A DNA stretch of 64,000 nt from Nannochloropsis salina CCMP1776 (taxonomy: Eukaryota; Sar; Eustigmatophyceae; Eustigmatales; Monodopsidaceae). Below are positions 22,395 to 34,019 of the stretch, one piece after another. The position numbers and the translations under genes were made by a program. The stretch is taken from positions 556,625 through 620,624 of the forward strand of contig SDOX01000121.1 of assembly GCA_004565275.1 (NCBI GenBank), given 5' to 3'. Each line of letters starts with the position of its first letter. The first letter of the stretch is position 1. The notes under the pieces were generated by a model that was given only the letters and a program-made list of their open reading frames with translations, was not told the origin of the DNA and searched no databases.

Positions 22395-25300
22395 TTACTT
22401 GCCTCGACCCGGGCTGGGACGGAACAAGGGAGGTGCCGCCTGATTCTCGTCCACCTCCATCGAGGCACCGACCGCCGCACGCGGAACCACCTTAAAGAGG
22501 AGCTCCGAATCCGCCCAGCCCTCGTCCTCGCCCTTCTCGGCGTCGATCGTGAGCGTCTGGTCCCGGTCCAGTGAGCCTCCGATCAGGAGGCGAGAGACCT
22601 GGGTGGTGATGGTCTTCTCCAAGTATCGCCTGATGGGCCGGGCGCCGTACTGCAAAGAAAGGGGAGGGGGAGCATTGAGGAAAGGGTCCCCAGGGTCCAC
22701 GCCCTTAGAGCCCATCCGATCCCTGCGAGCAACGCGCATGCCAGGCACGGACCCAGATCTGCGCCTCGACAAGTCCGGCCCAGCCTCCCGTACCAAGCCT
22801 GACCTTCACCCCAGGCGAGGCGTTCTCCCCAAACTCACGCTCCAGCACCCCATGCCCGAGCCACTCACCTCGGGCACGTAGGCCTTGGCCAGGACGTGGT
22901 CCAGCCCGTGCTCTGTGAGCTGGATTTCGATGTTCCGGTCCTTCAGCCGGTTCGAGATGGCCAACATTTGCAGCTGCATGATGGAGCGGAGCTGGTCGCG
23001 CGTCAAGGGGCTGAAGATGGTGATATCATCCAACCTGGGAGCCAAGGAGGAAACGGAGGGGCGCGCGTGAGAGACGACAGAGGCGGGCACGGCCTGTCCG
23101 GGGCCTGGACTAAGACGCACCGATTCAGGAATTCCGGCCGGAAGTGACGACGCACGACGGCCATGACCTGGTCCCGGACCTCTTGGGATATCGCCCCGCC
23201 CCACTCCTTCTTGCTCTTCTTGTTGCTGCGGCCGCCGTTGTGGCTGCCCTCGTCGTCGCTCAGGAGACCTGTCGGGGGACGTGGTGGAGTCCCGTGAGGA
23301 AAACCGGGGGCCGGAGAGGGGCAGCGAGGATGGGCCGAGGGTCTCACCCGATGAGCTGTCCAGCGCCGCCTTCTGCAGATACTCGGCGCCCAGGTTGCTG
23401 GTGAGGATGATGATGGTGTTCTTGAAGTTCACCACCCGTCCTTGCGAGTCTGCGGGGGGGCGGATCGGGGGAATGGAGAGGGGAGTAAGCAGGGACCACA
23501 CTGCCATCATGCCAGACACGGCCACGTCTAGGCGGCACTCCGATCGGATCTCTTGCCCCCTTAACGCGAAAATTCGACCCCGGATCCCACCACCATGGAC
23601 AGCGCCCGCTGGCCCTCCCACTCACCCGTCAAGCGCCCGTCGTCCAGGACCTGAAGGAGCACGTTGAAAACGCTCTGTGCGGGGCCAGGGGAAGTGAGCC
23701 GCAGGCCCTGGCGGTGGGGGAACTGAGGTACGACAGGGGCGGGCAAGGCGGGCACTCACCACGTGAGCCTTCTCCACCTCGTCGAAGAGAACCACGCAGT
23801 ACGGCTTGCGGCGGACGGCCTCCGTCAGCTGCCCACCCTCGTCGTGGCCTGTGGAGGAGATATGTGTGTACTGGATGCTTAACAACTGTATTTCCACCAT
23901 CGCGCAGCTTCTCTTCGCGTTCCCTGTCCAGATCCGGAAGCACAGCCAGGAACGATCCCCCCGCACTCACCAATATAACCAGGAGGAGCTCCGATAAGTC
24001 GCGCGACTGGGTTCGGAGAGCGACGATCGAGTCAGGAGAGAGAGATAGGTTTACAAATAGAAATATGGTGAGACGGGTCCCAAGGGGCACCTGGACCGCT
24101 GCCCCTCCTCCCCCTCCCGCCCAGAGACCCGGCCATCGGCCTCCCTCCCTACCACTGTGCTGCTCCCCGTATTCGCTCATGTCGATGCGCACCTACAGAG
24201 CCCAAAGGGTCCCAGGGGAGGGGAGAGAGAGACCGGGCAGAGGCGGGGACTGGTCAGCGTCCTTGTCGTCCTTGTCGCCCCTGGGGCCCGCCCACTCACC
24301 ATGTGCTTCTCGTCGTCGAACAGCTCCTGCGCCAGGGCTTTGGCCAGCTCGCTCTTCCCCACACCCGTGGGCCCTGTGAGTGCCAGCCACGCGTGAGCGC
24401 TTGTTCACTCGCATCGGCACCGAGCACAACAACCAGCCAATGGCCCCCTTTCCCCCCTCGTCCCCCTACACAGGCTCACCGCCCTTTTACGGCACGCTCC
24501 GACGCACCTAAGAAGAGGAAGCTGCCCGTCGGCTGCTCCGGTCTGGAGAGACCTGCACGCGATCGAAGGACTGCCTGCGCTACTGCCTCCACCGCCTCCT
24601 CCTGCCCGACGACGCGCTTGTGCAGCACGCTTGCCAGGGCGAGGAGCTTCTGTCGCTCTGAGGTAAAAGAAGAGGGGTAAGAGTCACCACGAGCAAAATA
24701 AAGGGATTTCAGCGCAAACTGGCTGGGGCGAAAGGGGCCAAGACGGAGGAGAGAGGAGCACGCGAGGGGAGGCGGGGGGGAAGGGAGGGAAGGAGGGAGG
24801 GAGGAAGGGAGGAGCGCGTACCTGAGGCTGTCAGCTTGTTGACTGGGATGCCGGTCCAGCGGCTCACTACCTCGGCGATGCTCTGCTCATTCACCATCTC
24901 CCGCACCATATCTTAGCAAAGGAAGGGGAGGGGGAGGGAGTGAGCGCCTCCAGACCCCGCGCGCCTTGTCCTTCAGACCCCCCCGGCCCTCCCTCCTCGA
25001 CATCCCACCTGATTGGCTGGCGTCCCCCCGCTTGGCCTCAATCTCGGCCGAGACTTGAGCCAGGCGCTGTTCTATCTCGGGCAACGCGTGGTACTTGAGG
25101 TCAGCCACCTGCCGCGACCGCGAAAGAGAACGGACGGGTGAGAAATGAAAAAGCGGGACAACTGGGAGGGGAGGGAGGGGATAGTGGAAGGGAGTACCTT
25201 GCCCATGTCGCGGTCGCGCATCGCCACGGAGATCTTCCGTTGGAGCTCCAGGACCTGAAGAGGGGGGGGGAGGGGGGGAAAGGTCAGTAGGAGCGGCGGC

Positions 25301-28300
25301 AGGCGGATGGAGGGAGAGCGGCCGAGAGGGCGTGGAGTACCTCCTACCTTGTTCTGAAGCCGGTGCTGCTCGTTCACTTGGGACTTCTCGGCTTGGTAGC
25401 GGAGCTGGAGGGGCTGCAGCTCGTCCTTGATACAGGCCATCTCCTTCTCCACCTGCCAGGTGGGCGAAGAGGGGACGGTGTGTGATTCATCCAGGGAGGG
25501 AGGGGCGGGGGAACGGGCAGGCGCTGACGTACCTCGGTCAGGCGGGCCTTGGACTGCGCGTCCTCCTCGCGCTGCAGAGCCGTCGCCTCCACCTCCAGCT
25601 GCAGCAATGCCCTCTCAAGCTGGTCGATTCGCTGTTCAGGAGGCAGAGAGCGGGTTCGAGGAAGAGAGGACGCGCGTGGGCGGAATGCGGACTCCAGAAG
25701 CGGCACACGGCTCGAGGGGCCGCCTCCCTCCCATCAATCCCTCCCCCCTACCTCCGGCCGGGAGTCGAGCTGGACGCGGATCATGGAGCAGGCCTCGTCG
25801 ACCAGGTCGATGGCCTTGTCGGGGAGGAACCGGTTCTGGAGGGGGGGAAAGGGGGGTCAAAGCCTTGGGTGCGGGACTTGAATGGGGTGCCTAGACGCAA
25901 GGCAAGGCCGCGAGGTACCCAGACAGGAGGGCAGGCGAAGGGAAGGAAAGGGGAGGGTCAAGCGCTTACCTGAATGTAGCGGTCTGCGAGTTTCGCGGCG
26001 AGGACAAGAGCGGCGTCCGTGATGCGAATGCCGTGGTGGCTCTCGTACCGCTCTTTGAGGCCGCGAAGGATGGAGATGGTGGCCGGGACCGACGGCTCCC
26101 CGACCAGGACGGGCTGGAAGCGGCGCTCGAAGGCAGGGTCTTTCTCCACGTGCTGCCTGGGGATGGGCAGAGGGAAGGGGCAAAGAAAGGTGAGTGTAAG
26201 CCCCAGGTCGCGCCTCCACAAGCCTCCACAAGCTCCCATCTCACCACCCCCGCCCCCCTTTACCGGTACTCCTTCAAGGTGGTGGCGCCGATGCACCGAA
26301 GTTCGCCTCGGGCCAGCATAGGCTTGAGCAGATTCGCTGCGTCCATCGCGCCGTCGCCACGGCCGGCGCCCAGGACGAGGTGGATCTCGTCTAGGGGTAG
26401 GGGAGGAAGGGAGGGAGGGAGGGAGGGAGGGAGAGAAGGAGGGAGTCTTCATGAGCAAGTCATGGGGCGATGGTGACGACTGTCGGATGGGACCTACCGA
26501 TGAAGAGCACAATGTTCCCGTGGGCATCCTTGACCTGGAAGGGAGGCAAAGCGTGAGTCGAGGTGGTCGCCGGAGAGGGGAAGGGAGGGAGGGGAAAGGA
26601 AGGGAGGAAGGGAGGAAGGAAGGGAGGAAAGGATGGGGCACCCACCTCCTTGAGCACACTCTTTAGACGGTCTTCGAATTCGCCACGGTACGAGGCTCCC
26701 GCGATCAGGGCCCCCATGTCCAGGGCGATGACACTGTCGGGGGGGGGGGTGTCATCACACGGAGACCCGCGCCACTCCTGCCCTCCCCCGTCCTCCCTCG
26801 GCCTCGCCCCCGCCCTTACCGCCGGCTCTTGAGAGACTCAGGCACGTCGCCGGCCACTATCCTCTGCGCCAGCCCCTCCACGATGGCAGTCTTGCCCACG
26901 CCCGGCTCGCCGATGAGCACCGGGTTGTTCTTCGTGCGACGAGACAGCACCTGGAGGGCGAAGACAGGAAGAAAGGGGGGGAGAGAGGAAGGGAAAGAGG
27001 AGCAAGCAAGGAAGAAAGAGCGCAGGATCAGGACAAGGCCTTGAGTGCGATAAGCCCTTCAAGCGCCCAGTAAACCCCGGTTCAAGCCCTCAACCTCAAT
27101 ACACACACACCCTTCCCCGCCCTCCTCTTTCCCTCCCTCCTTCCCCCTTCCACCTGAATGACTCGCCGGATCTCCTCGTCGCGCCCGATCACGGGGTCGA
27201 GCTTGCTCTCCTCCGCGTCTGCCACTAGGTCGTGCCCGTACTTTTTGAGCGCCTCGTAGTTCTGCTCCGCCTGGGGGAGGGAGGGAGGGCGGGAGGGAGG
27301 GAAGGAGGGCCGGACGGAGCAAGGGAGATCAGGAGGGTCGGCGCGTCGCTCCGGGTATAAGAGGGCTCTTACCTTGGCCGAGTCCACCTTCTTGCCAGCG
27401 CGGAGCTTCTCCACCGCCTGTTTCACCTGGCGTGAAGGAGGAGCCCAGGAAGAAAGGATGCGGTGAGACTGTGACGCCCTGATGATCCCGCCCTTGACCA
27501 TGACAGTGAGCTTTTTGCCGGCCTCTCACTCCTCCCTCCTTCCCTTCTTCCCTTTTCCTTCCCTCCCTCGCTCCCTCCCTCCCTCCTTATCTCCCCCTCA
27601 CCTTGTCCGGGGCCAGCCCCGCTTGCCTGCAAGCGGAGGCGACGCTGGCGATGTCCATCAAGTGTAAGACGATCGCGTCCGCCGCCAGAAAGGCGTCTCC
27701 CTTCTTCTTCGCCTGCTGCGCGGCCGTGACCAGAACGCCCTCCATGGCAGAGTCGAAGTGGATGGAGGTCGGGGGGGGGTCTTGGCGGGGGCACCGGTTC
27801 AGGGCCTGGACAAGGGACTCGCGAAGGGCCTCCACGTTCTCGAGGCCTGTAGCGAGGAGAGACAGCACAGTAGGCGTGCGAGATCGCCGTGACGCGCGGG
27901 TATCGTCGCCGTGGAAGGGTTTGGGAACTCCAAATTCCTCACGGATATCCACCCGGCAACATACCAGGGCGTTTGTGAGGTCCCCAGCCCTTGTAATCCC
28001 GTCCATCCCTTCCCTACTTACCCGCTGAACGTACGATGCCTGTCCCCATGCTATCGTCGTCAGCCACAAGCGCGCTCATCACGTGCAAGGGTGTCACCTG
28101 CCGAGCAGAGGCGACAAAGGGTGGTAACGTGCTAGGCGTGAGAAAGTCCTTATATATCGGCAAACTCAAGACATCTTGTGTATGCTGGAAGAAATTCTTC
28201 TTGTTTTGCCAGTAGAAAGCCCTGTCGTGCATCGGTGGATGCTTACCTGCGTGTTTTTCATCTCAATCGCCAAGTCTTTCGCTTGGCTAAGGATTTCTTG

Positions 28301-28333
28301 TGTTTTCTCCGTCGGAGTGATGCTGAGCGACAT
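22395..28333 (-). CDS. CLPB: ClpB/HSP101 disaggregase (AAA+ chaperone)
   Basis: Twenty-six exons from the ATG at 28333 to TAA at 22395, with phases agreeing across all junctions checked; roughly 900 residues. Domain order: Clp N-domain repeats ([25 protein letters not shown]), NBD1 with Walker [14 protein letters not shown] and Walker B NIVLFIDEIH, the coiled-coil M-domain (exons at ~25.0-25.8 kb), NBD2 with Walker [16 protein letters not shown], pore loop [13 protein letters not shown], Walker [13 protein letters not shown], sensor [10 protein letters not shown] and [11 protein letters not shown]. The C-terminal small domain ends in an unusual Pro-rich tail. There is no transit peptide, so a cytosolic/nuclear HSP101 is likely. 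NBD2 carries a charged insert at ~23190-23268 ([20 protein letters not shown]). It is divergent from an Hsp20 gene across a shared upstream region. Confidence 0.96.
26404..26434. repeat. (GGGA)n tract in a ClpB intron
   Basis: Seven or so GGGA units on the plus strand. On the gene strand it forms the pyrimidine tract (CCCT)n before the acceptor of the exon that starts with DEIHL. Confidence 0.85.
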
Positions 28334-29292
28334 GATTGCGAATCCTTGATACCCTTCGCAGTAGATGCAATCTGTCTTCTCGTAGTCTAACCCAGAAACT
28401 ATTGATAGCGCTAGGGAGGGAGGATGCGTGGGTGAGACGAACGCGGGGAGAAGTCATCTCAGAAGAACTCAAGGAACTAAGAACAAATGAAGGCGAGCGC
28501 ACTGCATGACAAGGTCGGGTTGAGCAAACCCGCATAGCATGGCACCCGTAAACACACAGGCATCAATCACAATGGTCTTCGCAAAGTGCCATCATCCCTC
28601 ACTAATCTCACGCTCCTGCGGCTGTGTTGAGGGGTCGCGGCCCCCGACGGGGATCGGAGCTTCTAGAAGTTGAAGTTGAGGATCGGCCGTTTCGGTGGGG
28701 AGGTTAAAGCGTTTCCGCTTCTGGAATTTTCAGGCGCGTACATATGGTGTTCTCTTTTGCATGTCTCATTTGTTCTGTGCATATATTTCGTCTGGATGTG
28801 CAGGGAGCTTTTTTTAATACGAACAATGTGGCAACGCTTTAAGTGTGTTGACCGCTTCGCCCTACGCACGAATGTTAACATTTTCCTTCTGTTGTGTCTG
28901 CGCATGCTATGTTCAACTTTCGCATGTTGGTATGTCTCATTCTCCTAAGGCTTCTTTCTCCATAATGTTTCTGCCTAGATTAACTGCTATCCTCTGCATC
29001 ATATACATATCGGGCGCGTTACTGTTAGCTTGTGTGTGACTTGGAAGCCGGACACTTGTAAATGTTCCCGCGCGTGCCAAACGAGTGTTCGCTACGTGTG
29101 TCATTTTTATGAGCTTACGAGATCAATGAGATGCATGTTCGTGAGAGGCTTAGACGTCTCTTTTTTTTTTCATCCAGACATTCCATCATCACGGTCACAT
29201 TTTCTTCTTATCTAAAAACATCGCTTCCATACTATCTTCAATGATACACAGCAAAAAGCAAGCTTTCGCTACCAAACATACTTTCAAGCAAC
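28334..29292. promoter_or_regulatory. Bidirectional heat-shock promoter region (ClpB <-> Hsp20)
   Basis: This 959 bp region separates the start codons of two divergent heat-shock genes. It has no supported gene. It contains a perfect three-unit heat-shock element at 28719-28731 and a two-unit TTCTAGAA palindrome at 28661-28668. The half closer to Hsp20 is AT-rich with T-runs. Confidence 0.65.
28719..28731. promoter_or_regulatory. Heat-shock element (three perfect alternating units)
   Basis: TTCTGGAATTTTC fits TTCnnGAAnnTTC exactly, the consensus bound by trimeric HSF. It lies ~386 bp upstream of the ClpB start and ~562 bp upstream of the Hsp20 start. One such match by chance in a window this size is possible, but its position between two heat-shock genes makes it credible. 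Confidence 0.65.
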
Positions 29293-30209
29293 ATGGCACT
29301 TTCTCGCTACTGGCGTGACGACCCCCTCGGCTCCAACCTCATCGAGCGTGACCCTTTTGCCGACTTCTTCAGCACTGGAGGTAAGCCACTGATCGATATA
29401 ATACACGGCGTGACGCGGAGAGGAATCCGAGGACGTGTTCTTCACTTCAGAAGGAAGCTCGAAGGGTATACTTATACACATTGGCCAAGATTTATCGATG
29501 CATTTCCTCTTATGTTTAATGTCATGTACGTAAAAACCACACATTTGTATCCCTCAACAGGCGGTTGGCTCACACCCAGTGTCGGTGGAGCTCTCAACAC
29601 GGGAACCAGCCGCGGCCAGCCCGTTGTCCCCTCCTTGAACTTGGACGTGAAGGAGAAGAACAATGAGTTCCAGGTAGCCGTCGACGCGCCAGGCATGAAA
29701 AAGGAAGGTGCGTTTGCAGTGTCGGGCCCCACCGAGGGGTTTGACGACGATTAAACTTTGCCTTTCCCACCGTGTGCAATCTGGTCTCACGCTCCCCCCA
29801 TCCCTCATTTCTACCTGACGCAGACTTTGACGTGACCTTCGACAACAATGTGCTACGCGTGGCCTGTGAGCGCAAGGAGGAGAAGGAGGAAGAGGACGCA
29901 CGTTGGCACATTTCGGAGCGACGCTGGGGATCCTCCTCCCGCTCAGTGCGCCTGCCCCGCACAGCGAACGGGGACGGCATCACGGCGGAGTACGACTCCG
30001 GCGTTCTGAAGGTAGGCAGGGGGCGACAGGGCGGGTTGAAAAGGCTCGTGAAGAGATTGGCTGGTGCTGACCCGATCGAGAAGCCGCCTGTCGAGACTCT
30101 CTTCTCTTTGTCAGATTCTCAAGCGCTCTTTCTTTCCTGGTACCATTTCCAGATCCACGTCCCCAAGACGCAGGAGAGTGAGACGCGCAAGACTATTCGT
30201 GTTTCTTAA
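29293..30209 (+). CDS. HSP20: Small heat-shock protein (Hsp20/alpha-crystallin family)
   Basis: Four exons: 29293-29380, 29561-29707, 29824-30011 and 30153-30209. Phases are 1, 1 and 0, giving 159 residues. A short N-terminal arm (RYWRDDPLGSNLIERDPFADF) precedes the alpha-crystallin domain, which begins at LNLDVKEKNNEFQVAVDAPG and runs through DFDVTFDNNVLRVACERK and RSVRLP to the signature GVLKIHVPK near the C-terminus. There is no leader, so it should be cytosolic. Small Hsps hold unfolding proteins for ClpB/Hsp70 refolding, and the ClpB gene is the divergent neighbour. A heat-shock element lies in the shared upstream region. Confidence 0.95.
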
Positions 30210-30678
30210 ACGGAAGGAAACGTTAGATGCGTCGCTCCGGCAATTTGGTGTGCTTCATGCCTCGATATCAGATTAAGTGAAGATTAGACATTTGGAGAAT
30301 GAGAATTGCACGTTACACTAGTTGTCGTATCCGATCCGCGAATTTGAAGACTTTCTAGAAGATTCGAATGTGATGTGATTTTGTCAAGGACGTGTGAGTT
30401 CACAGGAGGGCCTGGGATGTCGGAGACCCCGGGGATGACAGGAGATCAACGTTCAAAAAAGCATCAGACGGCAATACCGCCTGCGCGTGTGACAATCAGT
30501 TAAGAGGCATAGACACACTGAAATACAATGCAAGACATCCATGGAGGGCCCACGTTGACAACATCGCGTATTTTGTTCTTTTGTGTTTCAAGTTGTCTCT
30601 CCGTTCATCACAGTCCATGTTCACTCTATACAAGCCTTCGCATCGACCTTCTGATCGTCTGGCCACCTCTCCGCGCCC
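30210..30678 (+). other. Spacer between convergent 3' ends (Hsp20 and EF-hand EEP gene)
   Basis: No supported gene. A perfect TTCTAGAAGATTC string (30353-30365) matches a heat-shock element, but it lies downstream of both flanking genes and may be coincidental. Confidence 0.4.
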
Positions 30679-33380
30679 CTATCCTTTCAAGAGGTACTGG
30701 GCAGTCAGGAAGCCGTGGTCGGAGAGGTCGAACTCCTCAGGCCAGCGACCTTCCTCCATCTCCCGGGGCTCGATGAAAGCGTCCACGACCTGTGGGGGAG
30801 GGCAAGGTGTATGAGTCAAATCGCGCCCTTCGGCGTCCCGGGGGAGGAAAGAGGTGTCGCAGGCAGAGGGAGGGCCCACCTTCATAGTCCTGACGTTGTC
30901 CAAGGGCGTGCTCTTCCCGAAGAAGAGGTAGTCATCGTCCCGGCGGGGGTAGGGAGCAAATGGAGATGCCCCAGCCTCCAAGGTGGGGGATTCCTCGTCC
31001 TTGCGAGGGAGGTAAGGGACGAAGTTCCCGTCCTCCTTCTGGTAGAGATCCAGCTCCCAGAAGCGGTCCACAAACTGGAGGGGGAGAGGGAGGGAGGGAG
31101 GGAGGAAGGGAGGGAGGGAGGGAGGGAAGCGACAAGCACGAGTCAGATAACCCGCGAGGGGCAGGAAGGGCCTGAGCCACCAGGTGAGTAAGAATGCCAT
31201 GGGCCATGCAGGGAGGAAGGCACGGGCGCAAGAGGAGGGCGAGGCTTTCCTCCCTGTCCCACAGCAATACCTCCTTCGAGGGCGACCATTCAACGGCAGT
31301 GCCAGAGGAGGGGGGAGGGAAGGGAGGGAGGGAGGACGAAGGCGTAAGGGGAGTCGCGACGGGCGGTAGGAGCGTCCCCCTAGGCTCTTACGGCGTGCTC
31401 ACAGCCGGCCCGCCTCCCTCTCCACATTCCCACCCGCCCTCCCTCTATACCTCCTTGAAATCGATCATCTGATTCGAGTCCTTGTCCGTGGTCGAGAAGA
31501 GAAACTCGATCTCTTCGTCTGGGGGAGGGAGGGGAAGGAACGGGGTCGGAGGGCGGGAGGGACAGATGGAGGGAGGGGGGAGGAATCGGTGAGACGGAGG
31601 AGCAGGCGCCTTACCGGTGAGCGCAGGCCGTCCCTCCCCAGTGAAGCCCAGGCTCTGTAAGGTTTTTTTGAACTCGGCGGGGTCGATGAACTTGTTGTCG
31701 TCCGAGTCAAAGACCTGGCGGCAGGGTAGAGGCGTGGGGAATGAAAGAGGAGGGAGAAGGGTGAAGCCCAGCGCCCATAGCCAAGACGCTGCCGCCGGGC
31801 ACACTTCCAGGGTCGCGGCGCCCTGACCTCTCTTCGTTCCCCGCCCTCCCTCTCCCCCTCCCTCCCTCCCTCCCTCCCTCCCTCCCTCCCCCTACCTTGA
31901 AGGCCGCCCTGACTGCGGAGGGGAGCTCCCTCTGGATCTCGCTGAAGACGAGCTTGCGCCAGTCGGCCGCCAGGGGCAGGGATTGGTTCTGGGGCTGGAG
32001 GTGGAAAATGTAGTCCACACCCAAGTATTCCTTGCGGTGGGAGAAGTGGGAGATCCACTTCTGGACCTAAGGGGCAGGGAGGGAGAAAGGGAGGGAGGGA
32101 AGGAGAGAGGGAGAGACGGGTGGGTGAGAATGGGGCGTTCGTGGTTGTGAACTTGACAGTAGCAAAAGGAGTAAGAAAAACAGCAAAAAGGGAGGGAGGA
32201 GGGAAAGAGGGAGGGAAAGAGGGAGGGAAAGAGGGAGGGAAAGAGGGAGGGAAAGAGGGAGGAAAAGAGGGAGGAGAAGAGGGAGGAGAAGAGGGAGGAG
32301 AAGAGGGAGGAGAAGACGGAGGGAAAGAGGGAGGAAAAGAGGGAGGAAAAAGGGGAGGGAGAGAGGGAGGGAGAGAGGGAGGGGACCTTGTGCGGGGCCC
32401 GCGGGCGGTTGTAGGCCTCAAAGGCGGAGACGAAGCCCTTGTGACGGAGGTATTCGAAGACCTGCCCCTTGGGCGAGCCGTTTAAGTCCCCCGTGAAGAT
32501 GATGGGGAGGGGGCCGAGATCCTCGTCTGAGGGGACCGGGAGGAGAGGAGGGAGGGAGGGAGGGAGGGAGGGAGGGAGGGGGGGAGGGAGGGAGGGAGGG
32601 AGGGCGATGAGCAGGGGAAAAACCGCGGACGGCGACAGAGCCCTGGCGCCTACCGTGCTTGTACTTGTCGATGAAGCCCAGGATCTTCTGCACCTCCCGG
32701 AGGCGGATGCGGCTTGAGTAGGCGTTGTGGGGGAAGAGGAGGTGCGTATTCACCACCAGCAGGTCGCACTGTTCCTGCTCCCCGCCCTCCCCTGCTTCCT
32801 CGTCCCTTACCCGCACCCGACAGAGGAGGCCCACCCGGTCACCGCAGTCCAAGAAGAAGATGGGTCGGTAGTCCACCAGCTCCACGCGCGGGGAGACAAA
32901 GCAGGCGACGCCGTCTCCCCTCGCGTTCGTCCGCTCCACCTCCACCAGCTTGTACCCTTTCTCCTCGCAGAGACGAGAGGCGTACAGCCGCCGATAGGCA
33001 GAGCCCTGCATCCAAAACTCCTGCACGCAGAGCACGTCCGGTAGGAGTCTCTCGTCCTCCCCGTCCCTGCTGCCCAACAGCCTGTCTATGACGCGGCTGT
33101 GTCGGCGGAGGTATTGCTCTTCAAAGGCACTCTCACGGGTGCCGTTACTGTCGACGCGTTTAAAAATGGGGGCAAGGAGGTTCGCGCTCGTGATACGGAA
33201 CGTCATGGCTTCAAGAGGAGAAGGGGCAAAGGCGCGGCGGGCGGGCAAGGCAGGGGATACGCGCAGGAAGGCAGAGGAGGAGGTGAGCGCGGTCATGAGG
33301 AGGACGAGGGGAAGAAATTGCACGAGGAAAAAACGCGGAGGGGAGGAGACGACGAGGGCGGACGGAGAGGGTGATGACAT
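30679..33380 (-). CDS. EF-hand-containing EEP family phosphodiesterase/nuclease with plastid-type leader
   Basis: Seven exons: 33380-32654, 32526-32387, 32066-31896, 31714-31615, 31518-31451, 31074-30880 and 30789-30679; in phase, 503 residues. The N-terminus has a hydrophobic signal (FFLVQFLPLVLLMTALTSSS) followed by SAFLRVSPALPARRAFAP, the Ala-Phe pattern of stramenopile plastid preproteins. EEP motifs follow: ITSANLL, VLCVQEFW (Glu), VVNTHLLF, FTGDLNGSPKG and GVDYIFHL. Two canonical EF-hand loops come next, DSDDNKFIDPAE and DKDSNQMIDFKE. The last catalytic motif, LSDHGFLTAQ, is at the very C-terminus. The EF-hands therefore sit inside the catalytic domain, which suggests direct Ca2+ control. 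Plants have a comparable calcium-binding EEP protein. Upstream in-frame sequence to 33761 is open but less likely to be translated. Confidence 0.88.
31081..31128. repeat. (GGGA)n tract in an intron of the EF-hand EEP gene
   Basis: GGGA-rich repeat on the plus strand. On the gene strand it is the (CCCT)n pyrimidine tract before the acceptor of the exon starting FVDRFW. Confidence 0.85.
31854..31893. repeat. (CCCT)n tract in an intron of the EF-hand EEP gene
   Basis: Nine or so CCCT units on the plus strand. On the gene strand it is (GGGA)n immediately after the donor at 31895. Confidence 0.9.
32190..32384. repeat. Purine minisatellite, ~12-bp unit gggagggaaaga
   Basis: About 195 bp of nearly pure purine on the plus strand, built from 12-bp units of the type gggagggaaaga with gradual change to gggaggagaaga. 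It fills an intron of the EF-hand EEP gene. On the gene strand it is pyrimidine-only and begins right after the 5' splice site. Confidence 0.92.
32548..32603. repeat. (GGGA)n microsatellite
   Basis: Thirteen or so GGGA units on the plus strand within intron 1 of the EF-hand EEP gene, close to the 3' splice site at 32527. Confidence 0.93.
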
Positions 33381-34019
33381 GGGTGACGACGGTAGGGGCG
33401 GGGAGGAGGGGGAGGAGGAGGAGGAAGGGGACGAGGAAGGAGAGGAGGAAGGAAGGGAGGCGGGGGCGGCATCTGGTCTTATACCCGTCTCCTCCACGCA
33501 CTTGATGGCACGACCGGGTGCTGGGGCTGATATCGGCATAAGCCCTGCACGAGTGGAGGCGCGACACCCACTACTGAGGTGGGAGTTTGAATCGAAGGAA
33601 TGCAGTGAGTGTTGAGCTCGGCGTACTGATGGGCAGGCTGCTTTCATTTCGACCTGCCGGTTGGCCACCTTGAAGGGAGTGAGATCATCCCGCCAGCATG
33701 CTGCAAAAGCCACGGCCAGGCGCGCGTGCTCCGTGTCAGCGACTCGCTGGGTGCGCCGCAAGATGCACCATGGTAGGTTTGACCGTCATGCATGCATGGC
33801 CGGGGCGCGTGGTCGTTGTGTCTTCAGGCAGACGTCCTGACTACGGCTCAAGAGGCTGCATGCCAAGGGCGTATACTCGCTATTCGACAGCGAGAGGTGA
33901 AGGACGCATACGTATCGCGTGCCGACACTCACAAGCCAGAAACTTGCCGTCCGCAAGCTCTTTTTCACGCAAAAACACATGCACACTGTGCAGGCGACAT
34001 TGCTAGGGTATCACTGGGC
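33381..34019. other. Divergent upstream region of EF-hand EEP and thioesterase-like genes
   Basis: About 640 bp. The EEP frame stays open on the minus strand to 33761, but a leader starting at 33380 explains the targeting sequence better. There is no other gene. GC content drops toward 34000. Confidence 0.4.

Noticed and set aside
30353-30365. Perfect heat-shock-element match TTCTAGAAGATTC
   Set aside because: It lies between two convergent 3' ends, downstream of both genes, so chance is the more likely explanation.
33381-33761. Extension of the EF-hand EEP protein upstream of 33380
   Set aside because: It would bury the signal/plastid leader in the interior of the protein.
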